NCBI GenBank assembly: GCA_963796155.1
Contig: CAWCKT010000055.1
Span: forward strand, 1-64,000
Direction of reading: 5' to 3'
Length of the DNA: 64,000 nucleotides
Source: AP-15 sp963796155
GTDB lineage: Bacteria > Pseudomonadota > Alphaproteobacteria > ATCC43930 > CGMCC-115725
The first letter of the stretch is position 1, and each line of letters starts with the position of its first letter. Of the stretch, positions 28,279-38,672 are shown piece by piece. The notes beneath the pieces are model-generated. The model saw nothing but the letters and a program-made list of their open reading frames with translations. It was not told the origin of the DNA and did no database searches. Made by a program: the position numbers and the translations under genes.

Positions 28279-29562
28279 ATGCTCCCTGGATTGCAGAGCG
28301 TCATGATGACTACCGCTCTTTCGACGACGCCCGACCGCACGGAGGACCCCGGTCACGGTCGAATGCGCGTGCTCTGGGTTGCCTGCGGAGCGCACGCGCT
28401 CCATGACGGGTTTACCGATACGCTGTACCTGCTGCTCCCGATCCTGCAGACGGAGTTCGCGCTGAGCTATGCCGCCATAGGGATGCTCCGCGCGCTCTAT
28501 ACCGGCGCGATGGCGGGCTTGCAGGTTCCGACGGCCAAGATGGCGCAGCGGCTAGGCGGAGCGAGTATGCTGGCCTCCGGAACGGCCGTCGCCGCGATTG
28601 CATATGCGGGTTTGGGCGCAAGCACCAGCTGCGCCATGCTGGCCGTCGCACTCGTTCTCGGCGGCGTCGGATCGAGTACACAACATCCGATCGCGTCGAG
28701 TTTTGTCGCAGCCGCTTATCAGGGGCCGCGCTCGCGCGGGGCGCTGGGCACCTACAACTTTGCCGGGGATCTGGGAAAGATCGCATTGCCGTCGATTGCG
28801 GCCGGCCTGATCAGGGTGATGTCGTGGCGTTCGACAGCAACGATGGTGGGTCTCATCGGGCTGGTCGGCGCCGCAGCCATTCTGCTGTCTCTATCGCGCC
28901 TGCCGACCGGCTACTTCGACCGCACGGAGATCTCGTCCAAGGATGGCGCAGCGTCTAAACCTGCCAATCCGCCGCATCGCGGCTTCGCCCTTCTGCTCGC
29001 CATTGGCATTATCGATAGTGCGACGCGGATGGGCTTTCTGACTTTCATGCCGTTTTTGCTGCGGGCAAAGGGAGCCGGGCTTCCGGAAGTCGGCATCGCG
29101 CTGGCACTGGTCTTCGCCGGGGGCGCGGCCGGGAAGCTGGTCTGCGGCTTCGTCGGGGCGCGTCTGGGAATGTTGCCGACGGTGCTCATCACCGAAGGCG
29201 CTACCGCGGCAGGCATCCTGGCTCTGCTTCCGCTGCCGATCGGCCCGGCCCTGGCGCTCTTGCCGCTCATCGGCATAGCCCTCAACGGGACATCATCCGT
29301 GCTCTACGGCACGGTTCCCGAACTCGTCACGCCCGAGCGTCGGGACAGCGCTTTCGGCGTTTTCTATACCGGCACGATCGGCGCAGGCGCGTTGTCGCCT
29401 GTTCTCTATGGCCTTGTCGGTGACGCGATGAGCCTTCCTGCGGCGATGCTGCTGGTGGCCGCCGTCGTTCTGTTGACCCTTCCGTTGGCCTGGCGCCTGC
29501 GCCGCTTTCTCGACGCGCCCCCGAGCGATCCGGGCGGACAGCCGATCAGACATCCTGCTTGA
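28279..29562 (+). CDS. MFS transporter
   Basis: A membrane protein of up to 427 residues with about 12 hydrophobic segments and the MFS fold; ACGAHALHDGFTDTLYLLLP near residue 37 resembles the fosmidomycin-resistance/FsrA-like branch. Translation may begin at ATG 28279 or at ATG 28303 or 28306; none has a strong ribosome-binding site. Divergent LysR regulator upstream. Its 3' end overlaps the convergent Na/Pi symporter gene by 17 bp. Likely a drug or small-anion exporter; the substrate is not readable. Confidence 0.88.
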   Translation: MLPGLQSVMMTTALSTTPDRTEDPGHGRMRVLWVACGAHALHDGFTDTLYLLLPILQTEFALSYAAIGMLRALYTGAMAGLQVPTAKMAQRLGGASMLASGTAVAAIAYAGLGASTSCAMLAVALVLGGVGSSTQHPIASSFVAAAYQGPRSRGALGTYNFAGDLGKIALPSIAAGLIRVMSWRSTATMVGLIGLVGAAAILLSLSRLPTGYFDRTEISSKDGAASKPANPPHRGFALLLAIGIIDSATRMGFLTFMPFLLRAKGAGLPEVGIALALVFAGGAAGKLVCGFVGARLGMLPTVLITEGATAAGILALLPLPIGPALALLPLIGIALNGTSSVLYGTVPELVTPERRDSAFGVFYTGTIGAGALSPVLYGLVGDAMSLPAAMLLVAAVVLLTLPLAWRLRRFLDAPPSDPGGQPIRHPA

Positions 29563-31201
29563 GGCGGCTCGGCAGCAACTCTCCGCGTCCCTCGAGGACC
29601 GGATAGGCGGCAGCGGCGAGGTGCGCGTTGACGCGCTTCAAATCGCGCACGATGTCGAGAAGGAGCTTGCTCATCTCGATGCTCTCCGCCCGGCCAGCGC
29701 GGGTACGGCCGAAATGCTCGCCGGTGGCGCGCAATTCGATCTCCCGGAACACTTCTTTTTCGCCCAGGAGCCGGCGCGCCGTGCGCGGATCTTCGGTCAT
29801 GAACACCGCCGCGGCCGCCCGCGCATTGCTGATCAACCGCTCCACCATCTCGCGGATTTCCTCCCGAGCCGGCTCTGAAAAGCTGACCCCGCGCTTGATG
29901 CGCTTGGCGGCAAGCGGCATCAGGCTCTTCTCGACGATGTCGCCCGCATGTTCGACATTGGTCGTGAAGGCGAGGATTTCCGACAGGCGGCGGTGATCGA
30001 TGTCGTCAAGCGCATCGCTGTCGAGCGCGGTCAGGTATTGCTTGATCGCGGTGTCGAGCCGGTCGAGCACCTTGTCCATGCGCGTGGCTTCGGCGACCCG
30101 CCTGCGATCTCCACGATCGAGCGCATCGAGCGCGCTGCGCAGCATGGCCTCGAACACGTCGACCATGCGCAACGCCTCGCGCGCGGCACCGGCGAGCGCG
30201 ATGCTGGGCGTCTCGCGCGCCGCCCAGTCGAGGTAGATCGGCTGTGAGGGATCGGCGGTGTCGATGCGCGCCGGCAGCAGACGCACCAGCAACCGGGCGA
30301 AGGGCTTCAGCAACGGGAAGAAAATCAACGCCAGGACAATGTTGAAGCCGGTGTGAAAATCAGCCACGGCGCGTGCGGCCTGAGGCTCGATCGTGACCAG
30401 CGCCGGGCCGATCCACTTCAACAGGGCAAGCGCAAGCGCGCAGCCGATGATCCGGTTGATCAGGTTGCCGATTGGCAGGCGCTTGGCGGCGGGATCGCCG
30501 CCGACGCCGCTTTCAAGCAGCGGGTTCAGCGCCGTGCCGAGGTTGGCCCCGAGCACCAGGGCAAACGCGGCGTGCGGCGGGACGACCGATTGCGCCGCAA
30601 AGGCCATGATCAACAGCACGACGGCGACGCTCGAATGCGCCGCCCAGGTCAATGCGGCGGCAAGCAGGATGTCGATCAGCGGGTCGGTCGTGACCGCGCC
30701 GAGCAGCATCCGCAAGCTCGGCACATCCTCGAAAGGGATGATCATCGACAGCAGGTGCTGAAGAGCGATCAGGATAAGACCAAGCCCGATTCCCACCCGC
30801 CCGAGGTCACGGGTGCGGGTGACCTCGCCGCGCCGGAACATGAATACGCCGATCAGGACAAGCAGGAACGAAACTCGCGATATATCGAACGACAGCACCT
30901 GAACGATCAGGGTGGTGCCGACATTGGCGCCCAGCATGACCGCCAGCGCGGGCACCAGATCGACAAGGCCGCCGGCGGCGAATGCCGTGACCATCAGACC
31001 CGTCGCCGTACTGCTCTGGAGAATCGCCGTGACACCCAGACCCGCGAGGAAGGCTTGAAAACGGCTGCCGAGGGCATAGCTCAGGATGCGCCGAAGTTGC
31101 GGTCCGAATGCGCGGGTGATCCCGGTCTGGACCATGTGCACGCCCCAGATCAGCAGCGCGATCGCGCCTGCGAGGTCCATCAGAGTCAGCGTCGCATTCA
31201 T
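29546..31201 (-). CDS. Na/Pi cotransporter family protein with PhoU-like tail
   Basis: A 551-residue protein. The N-terminal half holds two inverted membrane repeats with the signature serine motifs AILQSSTATGLMV and AAHSSVAVVLLIM; the C-terminal third (about 340-540) is helical and PhoU-like. This is the NptA/YjbB arrangement, which moves phosphate with sodium, often as an exporter controlling cytoplasmic phosphate. Start at ATG 31201 (MNATLTLMDLAG); GTG 31210 is in frame. It is convergent with the MFS gene and divergent from the RND operon. Confidence 0.92.
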   Translation of the reverse strand: MNATLTLMDLAGAIALLIWGVHMVQTGITRAFGPQLRRILSYALGSRFQAFLAGLGVTAILQSSTATGLMVTAFAAGGLVDLVPALAVMLGANVGTTLIVQVLSFDISRVSFLLVLIGVFMFRRGEVTRTRDLGRVGIGLGLILIALQHLLSMIIPFEDVPSLRMLLGAVTTDPLIDILLAAALTWAAHSSVAVVLLIMAFAAQSVVPPHAAFALVLGANLGTALNPLLESGVGGDPAAKRLPIGNLINRIIGCALALALLKWIGPALVTIEPQAARAVADFHTGFNIVLALIFFPLLKPFARLLVRLLPARIDTADPSQPIYLDWAARETPSIALAGAAREALRMVDVFEAMLRSALDALDRGDRRRVAEATRMDKVLDRLDTAIKQYLTALDSDALDDIDHRRLSEILAFTTNVEHAGDIVEKSLMPLAAKRIKRGVSFSEPAREEIREMVERLISNARAAAAVFMTEDPRTARRLLGEKEVFREIELRATGEHFGRTRAGRAESIEMSKLLLDIVRDLKRVNAHLAAAAYPVLEGRGELLPSRLKQDV

Positions 31202-31388
31202 CCCGCGCACTCCGTACCGGACGCAGTATGCTCATGTAGTTTATACGCCCTCGGCGTTTCAAACGGCACGCTGAAGTTCGCAAAGCACATTCTCGCAAAC
31301 GCTGACGGTCTTTCCGCCGTTGCGGAAGATGCCAACCACTCTCGCGGCGATCGGTTGCTCGGCGTCGGGGGCTCCTCTGGAGGACAAA

Positions 31389-32627
31389 ATGAAATCTCGG
31401 CAAATCACAAGGCTCGTCCTCCAGTTCCTGATCTTCACCACAGTCCCGGTCGCCGCCGGCGCACAACCTGCGGCCGGCGGGCCGCCGTCGGTCGGGGTCG
31501 TGCGGGCCGAACGGCAGCAGATCACGCAGACCAACGAGTTTATCGGCCGCATCCAGTCCATCGGACGGGTGGCGCTCGTCGCCCGGGTCAGCGCTTTTCT
31601 CGAAAAGCGGGCTTTTGTCGAAGGCTCGGAGGTCAAAAAGGGCGATCTCCTCTACCTCCTCGAGCAACCGCCGTTTCAGGCGCAGGTCGACGCCGACAAG
31701 GCCAACGTGGCGCAGCTCGAAGCGCAGCACACCTTTGCCGAGCAGCAGCTCGCGCGGTCGCAGTATCTAATAAAAACGCCTGCCGGCCAGCAGCAGACGG
31801 TCGACCAAGACCTCTCTAATGAACGTTCGCTGGCGGCACAGGTCGCGAGCGCCAGGGCGCAGCTGGAAGTAGCCGAAATCAATCTCGGCTACACCGAGAT
31901 CCGCGCACCGATCGACGGCAAGATCAGCGCCACGGAAGTCACCGAGGGCAACGTCGTCTCGCCGACCAGCGGGACCTTGGCGACATTAGTCAGCCAGGAT
32001 CCGATGTACGTGCTTTTCCCGATTTCCGTGCGAGCGGGGCTGGATCTGCGCAATCGTTACGAAGCTAAGGGAGGTTTCAACGCTGTCATCATCAGGCTGC
32101 GGCTGACGGATGGCCGGATCTATGGGCAGGAGGGCAAGCTCGATTACGTGTCGCCGACGGTCGCGACCAATACCGATACGGTCACGGTGCGCGGCGTGGT
32201 TCCCAACCCATTCATTCCCGGACTTCCCGAGGGCGGGCCGGCTCCTCGCGAGTTGTTCGACGGGGAGTTCGTGACCGTACTGCTCGAAGGCGTGCAACCG
32301 GTGGTTGTTCTGGCCATACCGCGTGCGGCGGTACTGTCTGACCAGCAAGGCGATTACGTCTACGTCGTCGATGCGCAGAACAAGGCGCAGCAACGGCGCA
32401 TTCAACTCGGCCAGTCGACCCCCTCGACCGCCGTCGTGAGCAATGGACTTACAGAAGGTGAGCTGGTCATCAGCGAGGGGCTCCAGCGGGTTCGCCCCGG
32501 CGAAGTCGTGTCGCCCGGCCCGGCGAGCCCACCGCCGCCGATTGCACCGCAGCCTGAGCAGGGTGGTGAAAGCGCAGGGAGCGAGGCGGCCGCCCCCTCC
32601 TCCGGCGCGACGGAGGCCAAGCCGTGA
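31389..32627 (+). CDS. RND efflux periplasmic adaptor (AcrA/MexA family)
   Basis: A 412-residue membrane-fusion protein. A signal segment (about 7-25, LVLQFLIFTTVPVAAGAQP) is followed by lipoyl halves around a coiled-coil hairpin (about 85-175) and beta-barrel domain with INLGYTEIRAPIDGKI and GNVVSPTSGTLATLV. The C-terminus is a Pro/Ala/Gly-rich tail of about 35 residues. ATG 31389 is preceded by GGAGGA. The stop overlaps the RND gene start by 4 bp, so it bridges this pump to an outer-membrane channel, not encoded here. Confidence 0.94.
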   Translation: MKSRQITRLVLQFLIFTTVPVAAGAQPAAGGPPSVGVVRAERQQITQTNEFIGRIQSIGRVALVARVSAFLEKRAFVEGSEVKKGDLLYLLEQPPFQAQVDADKANVAQLEAQHTFAEQQLARSQYLIKTPAGQQQTVDQDLSNERSLAAQVASARAQLEVAEINLGYTEIRAPIDGKISATEVTEGNVVSPTSGTLATLVSQDPMYVLFPISVRAGLDLRNRYEAKGGFNAVIIRLRLTDGRIYGQEGKLDYVSPTVATNTDTVTVRGVVPNPFIPGLPEGGPAPRELFDGEFVTVLLEGVQPVVVLAIPRAAVLSDQQGDYVYVVDAQNKAQQRRIQLGQSTPSTAVVSNGLTEGELVISEGLQRVRPGEVVSPGPASPPPPIAPQPEQGGESAGSEAAAPSSGATEAKP

Positions 32628-35600
32628 TTTCGGCGATCTTCGTCGACCGGCCGCGGCTCGCGGTCGTCATCGCGGTCGTCATCACGATCGCCGGTCTGCT
32701 GGCGCTGCTGCGCATACCGGTCGCTCAGTTCCCGGACATCGTGCCGCCGCAGACCGTAGTCTCGGCCACCTACCCCGGCGCCTCTGCCGCGGTCGTCGAA
32801 TCGAGCATCGCCCAGCCGATCGAGGCGCAAGTCGTCGGCGTCGACAAGATGATTTACATGAGTTCGACCAGCGGCAATGACGGCAGCTACAATCTGACCG
32901 TCAGTTTCGTGCTCGGCAGCGATCCCGACATCAACACCAACGCCGTCAACAATCGGGTGCAGACCGCGGTGGCTCAGCTCCCTCCTGAAGTCCAGCTGGA
33001 GGGGCTTACGATCCAAAAAAAATCCTCGGCGGTCCTGCAGTTCCTTATGCTCTACAGCGAGAACGGCGAGCAGGACCCGCTCTTCATCACGAATTATGCG
33101 ATCATCAATGTGCTCGACGTATTGTCCCGCACACCCGGCGTCGGCCAGGCGCGCTTGTTCGGCGCGCTCAATTACTCGATGCGCATCTGGTTCGACACCC
33201 AGCGGCTCAACAACCTCCAGATGACGCCGGCTGATGTTGTCGCGGCGATCCAGGCGCAGAATGTGGAGGCGCCGGTCGGTCGGATCGGCGCGCGCCCGAT
33301 CGGCAAAGACCAGCAATTCCAATTGAACCTGCAGACGCTCGGTCGCCTGACGACAGCCGAGCAGTTTGGCAACATCGTATTGCGCGCGAATCCCGATGGC
33401 TCGGTGGTTCGCGTAAGCGATGTCGCCCGGGTTGATCTCGGCGCTCAGAACCAGGACATCGAAGGCCGCCTCAACAGCGAGCCTGCAGTGGCAATCGGCG
33501 TTTATCTCTCTCCCGGCGCCAATGCGGTACAGACCGCCGCGGCGGTCCGGGCCAATTTAGATCGCCTGAGCCAACGCTTTCCACCCGGTCTCAAGTACCT
33601 CGTCAATTACGACACGACCACCTTTGTCCAGGACACAATTCACGACGTGCTGATCACCCTGCTGATCGCCTTTGTGCTGGTCGTGATCGTCGTCTTTTTG
33701 TTTCTCGGCAGCCTGCGGGCGACCCTGATCCCGGCAATCGCCGTGCCGGTCAGTGTGATCGGCAGCTTCGCGGTGCTGCTGGCGATGGGTTATTCGGCCA
33801 ACACGATATCGCTGCTCGCGATGGTTCTGGCGATTGGCATCCTGGTCGACGACGCCATCGTCGTCGTCGAGAACGTCGAACGCGTCATGGAGGACGAGCC
33901 GAACCTCTCATCCGGGGACGCGACAAAGAAGGCCATGGCCGAGATCACCGCGCCGATCATCGCGATCACGTTGGTCCTTCTCTCCGTATTCGTGCCGATC
34001 GCCTTTATCCCCGGCATCTCCGGGACGCTGTTTCGGCAATTCGCGGTGACGATCAGCGTCGCGATGCTGATTTCGGCATTGAATGCCCTGACATTGTCGC
34101 CGGCGCTGTGCGCCGTGTTTCTGCGCCACGGCGGCCCGCGGCACGGCCCGATGGGATGGGTGTTGCGGCGCATCGACAATATCCGCGACGGTTACGCGGC
34201 GCTCGTGCGCCGCCTGGTGCGCGTCTCCGTATTCGGGGTTGTGGCAATACTGGCGAGTGCCGCGGGGATTTATTTTTTATCCCTGCGAACACCCACGGGG
34301 TTTCTACCGGAAGAGGATCAGGGCGCCTTCTTTATCTCGGTGCAATTACCGGATGGCGCTTCGGTCATCCGCACCCGCGAAGCGGTAAAGCAGGTCGAGG
34401 CCGTGCTGAAGCAGATGCCGCAGGTCCAGAACATCTTCGCGATTGTCGGGTTTTCGATCATCGACAGCGTCAATGAGCCGAATACCGCCTTTGTCGTGCC
34501 GACGTTGAAGCCCTTCGCCGACCGTGTCGGCGTTGCGAACTCGGCGCAGGCGCTGATCGCCAAGCTGTTTGCCGAGGGACAGCAGATCCGCACCGCGACG
34601 ATCATCCCGTTCAACCTGCCGCCGATCATCGGGTTGTCGACGACAGGCGGGTTCGAGTACCGCCTCGAAGGACTGGAAGGGCAGGACCCCGCTGCGATGA
34701 ACAGCGTGATGCAGGGCCTGCTCGCCGCCGCTAACCAGGACCCCAGGCTGACCCGCGTCTTCTCGACCTTCACCGCCAGCAACCCGTCGATCTTTCTCGA
34801 TATCGACCGGGAGAAGGCGCAGGCGCTGGGCCTCAGCATGAACGATGTGTTCGGCGCATTGCAGGCGACATTGGGTGGCATATTCATCAACAATTTCAAT
34901 CTGTTCGGGAGAATATGGCAGGTCAACATCCAGGGCGAGGCCGCCGACCGCAGAGAGGTCCGCGATCTGTGGCAGATCCAAATTCGCAACAGGTTTGGGG
35001 AAAACGTGCAACTGCGCTCGATCGCCGACGCCCGGGTCGTCCTCGGCCCGCAGACCATCACTCGATACAACAACTACCGCGCGATCCCGATACAGGGTGG
35101 GCCTTCACCGGGAACGTCCTCCGGCGCCGCGCTGGCGGCGATGGCGGAAGTCTCGGCCAAGACCTTGCCGGCCGGCTACAGCTTTGAATGGACTGGAACC
35201 GCCTACCAGGAAGTGGCCGCCTCCGGGCAGACCGGCGCCATCCTCGGGCTTGCCGTGCTGTTCGCGTTTCTCTTTCTTGTCGGTTTATATGAGAGCTGGA
35301 TGATCCCGATACCCGTATTGCTATCCGTGCCGGTTGGGGTGCTGGGAGCGTTCCTCGGGATTTTGATTTTTCATCTGGCGCTCGACCTCTATGCCCAAAT
35401 CGGGCTCGTGGTGCTGATCGCGATGGCCGCCAAGAACGGCATCCTGATCGTCGAGTTCGCCAAGGACCGGCGCGAAGAGGGAATGGATATCCGGGAGGCC
35501 GCGGTACTCGGCGCACGGATGCGGTTTCGCGCCGTAATGATGACCTCTTTCGCGTTCATCCTCGGGGTCTACCCGCTGGTCGTCGCACAGGGTGCGGCCG

Positions 35601-35794
35601 AACTCAGCCGCCACGCCGTCGGTACGCCGGTCTTTGCCGGCATGATCGCCGCCAGCGCCATCGGGCTCTTCGTGATCCCGATGCTCTACGTCACCTTCCA
35701 GTCGATACGCGAGCGCAGCGGCGCGCGCTTCCCGCGCCTGAAGCCGCGTCGCGGTCCCGTCCCATTCTCCTCTCCCCACCCAGGCGAGGAGTAG
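32624..35794 (+). CDS. RND efflux permease, HAE1 (AcrB/MexB) family
   Basis: A 1056-residue inner-membrane proton-driven exporter. Standard N-terminus (FVDRPRLAVVIAVVITIAGL), porter-domain segments, and TM4 with AIGILVDDAIVVVENVER, which carries the adjacent aspartates of the proton relay; FLPEEDQGAFFISVQLPDGA opens the second half. Length is typical. It forms with the upstream adaptor a tripartite pump for hydrophobic compounds; substrates are unknown. The C-terminus ends in a short basic/proline tail. Confidence 0.96.
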   Translation: MISAIFVDRPRLAVVIAVVITIAGLLALLRIPVAQFPDIVPPQTVVSATYPGASAAVVESSIAQPIEAQVVGVDKMIYMSSTSGNDGSYNLTVSFVLGSDPDINTNAVNNRVQTAVAQLPPEVQLEGLTIQKKSSAVLQFLMLYSENGEQDPLFITNYAIINVLDVLSRTPGVGQARLFGALNYSMRIWFDTQRLNNLQMTPADVVAAIQAQNVEAPVGRIGARPIGKDQQFQLNLQTLGRLTTAEQFGNIVLRANPDGSVVRVSDVARVDLGAQNQDIEGRLNSEPAVAIGVYLSPGANAVQTAAAVRANLDRLSQRFPPGLKYLVNYDTTTFVQDTIHDVLITLLIAFVLVVIVVFLFLGSLRATLIPAIAVPVSVIGSFAVLLAMGYSANTISLLAMVLAIGILVDDAIVVVENVERVMEDEPNLSSGDATKKAMAEITAPIIAITLVLLSVFVPIAFIPGISGTLFRQFAVTISVAMLISALNALTLSPALCAVFLRHGGPRHGPMGWVLRRIDNIRDGYAALVRRLVRVSVFGVVAILASAAGIYFLSLRTPTGFLPEEDQGAFFISVQLPDGASVIRTREAVKQVEAVLKQMPQVQNIFAIVGFSIIDSVNEPNTAFVVPTLKPFADRVGVANSAQALIAKLFAEGQQIRTATIIPFNLPPIIGLSTTGGFEYRLEGLEGQDPAAMNSVMQGLLAAANQDPRLTRVFSTFTASNPSIFLDIDREKAQALGLSMNDVFGALQATLGGIFINNFNLFGRIWQVNIQGEAADRREVRDLWQIQIRNRFGENVQLRSIADARVVLGPQTITRYNNYRAIPIQGGPSPGTSSGAALAAMAEVSAKTLPAGYSFEWTGTAYQEVAASGQTGAILGLAVLFAFLFLVGLYESWMIPIPVLLSVPVGVLGAFLGILIFHLALDLYAQIGLVVLIAMAAKNGILIVEFAKDRREEGMDIREAAVLGARMRFRAVMMTSFAFILGVYPLVVAQGAAELSRHAVGTPVFAGMIAASAIGLFVIPMLYVTFQSIRERSGARFPRLKPRRGPVPFSSPHPGEE

Positions 35795-35854
35795 GCGGGG
35801 GCTTCGGACGGGCGCGCCCACCGGGCGCGCTGGCGCCCGAGCCCTTCCCAGATT

Positions 35855-35962
35855 TCAGGCTTTCGGCGTCGGCGCCTTGCTGGTTGCCCGCTTCTCAGCT
35901 TTCTTCTTCTGCTTGGGTTTCTTGGCTTCCCGGCTCGACCGCTTCTGCTCTTTGTTTGCCAC
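35855..35962 (-). CDS. Very small, lysine-rich conserved-type protein (35 residues)
   Basis: GTG 35962 with GGGAGAG about six bases upstream opens a frame ending at TGA 35855-35857. The protein begins VANKEQKRSSREAKKPKQKK and is about 40% Lys/Arg, with no hydrophobic segment. Short basic proteins of this kind (N-terminus M-A-N-K/Q-Q-K-R-S-N-R-E-x-K-K-P-K) recur in alphaproteobacteria; their function is unknown, possibly nucleic-acid associated. The codon choice is high in AAG/AAA compared with neighbours because of composition only. Confidence 0.6.
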   Translation of the reverse strand: MANKEQKRSSREAKKPKQKKKAEKRATSKAPTPKA

Positions 35963-36043
35963 GATACTCTCCCATCACGCTGATCGCAGGCGAATATGCC
36001 GCGGATGCGCGGCGATTTAACCTTAGAATTCTCGGCATGCGCA

Positions 36044-37547
36044 TCATTGGCGTGTCGTCCACCGCTTGGCCTCGACGCCGGCGTCGGCCGAGGAAGCGAT
36101 CTTGTCGAGCCGGCTGGTCAGCTCCGGGCTCGGCCAGATCGCACCGGCGGCGGCCTCATAGGCGCGACAGGCCTGCAATACCGCAAGATCGCCGAACAGC
36201 GGACCGGTGACCTGCAGCCCGACGGGCAGCCCGTCGACCAAGCCGCACGGGATCGAGCAGGACGGGTTCTTGGTCAGATTGAACGGCGAAGTATAGGGCG
36301 TCCAGCTCAGGAAATTGGTCGGGTTCGGCAGGTCGTCGTCGCGCGGATCGGCGTAGGCCGCCGGAATCGGCATGGTCGGCGACAACAACAAGTCGAAGCG
36401 ATCGAAAAACAGCCGTACGGCCTGCCCGAGTGCGGCGCGTTGCGTCACCGCCGCGACATACTCCTCCTGTGTCACCGCCGCGCCGCGCCGGCACAGTGCG
36501 ACGAGGCCCGGGTCCATAAGCGTCACCGCCTCCGGCGTCTGCGCGCGCAGTAATGCCCAGAACGCCGCCATGGCGAGCGCACCGAAGATCTCTTTTGGCG
36601 ATTGCGGGAACGGATCGGCGGGCTCGACCACTGCGCCGAGTTCGGCAAAGACCTGAGCCGCGCGCTCGACTGCGGCGCGCACCGCCGGCGCCGGCTCGGC
36701 GAGGCCGAGAGTTGGCGACAGCGCGACTCGTCTGCCCTTGAGTGAACCCTCGCCTACCCGTTCGCGATAGGCGATGCGATCATCGGGCAGGCTCCCCCAG
36801 TCGCGCGAATCCGGTCCCTTGATCGCATCGAGCATCAGCGCCGCGTCCTCGACGGTGCGCGCCATCGGGCCGACATGGGCGACATCGCCGAAGACCGACG
36901 GCGGATAGACCGCGACGCGGCCGAAGGTCGGCTTCAGCCCGACGATGCCGCAAAACGAGGCTGGAATGCGGATCGAGCCGCCGGCGTCGGTGCCGACCGC
37001 GAGCGGACAGATGCCGGCCGTCACGGCGGCGGCGCTGCCGCCGCTGCTGCCGCCGGGGGTGCGTTCGACGTCCCACGGGTTGCGGGTGATCCCGCTGAGA
37101 GGCGAGTCGGTGACCGGCTTCCAGCCGAATTCGGGCGTCGTGGTCTTGCCGAAGAACACCGCACCTTCACCACGCAGCCGGGCGGTGACCGGCGAATCCT
37201 CGCGTCCATTCCTGGTTCGGGTCGATGGTGCGCGAGCCTAAGAGGCGCGGCCAGCCGCGGGTCAGAATCGTGTCCTTGATCGCAACCGGAACCCCGTCGA
37301 GAAGGCCCGCCGGCTCGCCTTTCTGCCAGCGCGCCTCCGAGGCACGCGCTTCGGCCATCGCGCTTTCCGGGTCATAAAGTACGAAGGCGTTGAGGGCCCC
37401 TTCGTAGCGTTCGAGCCGGCGCAACGTCTCTGCCGCCACGTCGACCGGCGAGATCTCCCCGCTCCGGTACAGCGCGAGCAGCCGTGTGGCCGGCAGAAAA
37501 GTGGTCGCCTCGGTCATGCGGTGCTCCTCAGCTCGTGAAGACGACAT
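36044..37547 (-). pseudogene. Amidase (amidase-signature family), single frameshift
   Basis: Two frames together encode one amidase of about 490 residues. The N-terminal part (from ATG 37517, MTEATTFLPATRLLAL) carries the catalytic lysine in DGVPVAIKDTI and runs to SRTIDPNQEW; the C-terminal part resumes as DSPVTARLRGEGAVFFGKTT and carries GGSSGGSAAAV and GTDAGGSIRIPASFCG with the Ser-cisSer-Lys triad serines. The shift lies at about 37199-37205, within a few bases of a GATTC. Otherwise intact, so it may be real in the cell. It overlaps the hydroxyacid dehydrogenase gene by a few bases on the same strand. Substrate amide unknown. Confidence 0.85.
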
Positions 37548-38505
37548 TCTCCAAAGGCTCGCCGCGCACGAACCGGTTGATGTTGCCTGCCACCTCGGCC
37601 CACCGCCGCGCGACCATGCCTTCGGTCCAGCCCGAGCAATGCGGCGTCATGATGACGTTCGGCAGTTCGTGAAAGGGATGGCATGACGGGCGGCGTTCCG
37701 GCTCGGCCGCGGTCGGGTATCGCCACCAGACATCGAGCGCCGCCCCGCCAATGCCGCGGTCGCGCAACGCCGCATATAGGGCGTCCTCGTCGACGACCGC
37801 GCCGCGCGCGATATTGATCAGGAACGCCGAGCGCTTCATCAGCGCGAGGCGGGGCGCGCCGATCAATCCTTCGGTCTCGGGGCCAAGGGCCGTGCACAGC
37901 ACGACGAAGTCACAAGCCGGAAGCACAACGTCGAGCTCGGTCAGCGGATAGACCCGATCGACGCCGCCTTCCGCCGGCCGCGGGCTGCGATTGACGGCGA
38001 TTACCCGGCAGCCGAAAGCCGCGGCACGGCGGGCCACCTCGCGCCCGACCGGCCCGAGCCCGACGATCCCGACCGTACTGCCGAGGATCTCGCCATGCGG
38101 CGGTCCGCTCTGGACCCAGCTCGCACGCCATGAGGAACGGGTGCGGAAATCCGCCTCGATCTCGCGGAACCGATGGCTCCAGGCGAGCATGGTCATCAGC
38201 ACGTATTCGGCAATCGCCGTCTGGTGGCCGAAAGCGTTGCAGATCGTTACCCCAGGCGGCAGCGCGCCGATATCGATCAGCTCGGTGCCGGTGGCGACGG
38301 ACTGCACCAGGCGGACGCGCGGCGCCGGCGGATATTCGGCGCGCCAATGATTGGTGATCAAGATGTCGGCATCCGCGGCAACCTCTGACATTTGCATCAG
38401 CTGCTGCGGATCCGCGACGATCTCGACGCGCAGGCTGGGCGGCAATTCCCTCTTGATGCCGTGCGCGGTATCGGCGGCGACATTCCCGAGAAACAGCGCC
38501 TTCAT
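37528..38505 (-). CDS. D-2-hydroxyacid dehydrogenase
   Basis: A 325-residue NAD(P)-dependent dehydrogenase of the D-isomer-specific family. The Rossmann motif GIVGLGPVGREVARR is near residues 145-160; catalytic Arg lies in NIARGAVVDEDAL and the catalytic His in MTPHCSGW. Family members reduce 2-keto acids to D-2-hydroxyacids or the reverse. The amidase gene follows directly, overlapping by 20 bp at most, so both may act in one small catabolic route. Substrate cannot be assigned. Confidence 0.92.
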   Translation of the reverse strand: MKALFLGNVAADTAHGIKRELPPSLRVEIVADPQQLMQMSEVAADADILITNHWRAEYPPAPRVRLVQSVATGTELIDIGALPPGVTICNAFGHQTAIAEYVLMTMLAWSHRFREIEADFRTRSSWRASWVQSGPPHGEILGSTVGIVGLGPVGREVARRAAAFGCRVIAVNRSPRPAEGGVDRVYPLTELDVVLPACDFVVLCTALGPETEGLIGAPRLALMKRSAFLINIARGAVVDEDALYAALRDRGIGGAALDVWWRYPTAAEPERRPSCHPFHELPNVIMTPHCSGWTEGMVARRWAEVAGNINRFVRGEPLENVVFTS

Positions 38506-38672
38506 GATCGTTCCGTAGGTTCGTTGTGGATCGTCTCCCGGAGCCGAGCGACGTCACAGGGGTCCTCGGCGACCGGTCCCGCCGGGCAGCGAATGTAACC
38601 CGGCGCCGCTTCGGATGCGAGCGCGGCTCGCGGCGCGGAACCGAGTTGTCGGCGAAGACTCGCGGCGAGTCA

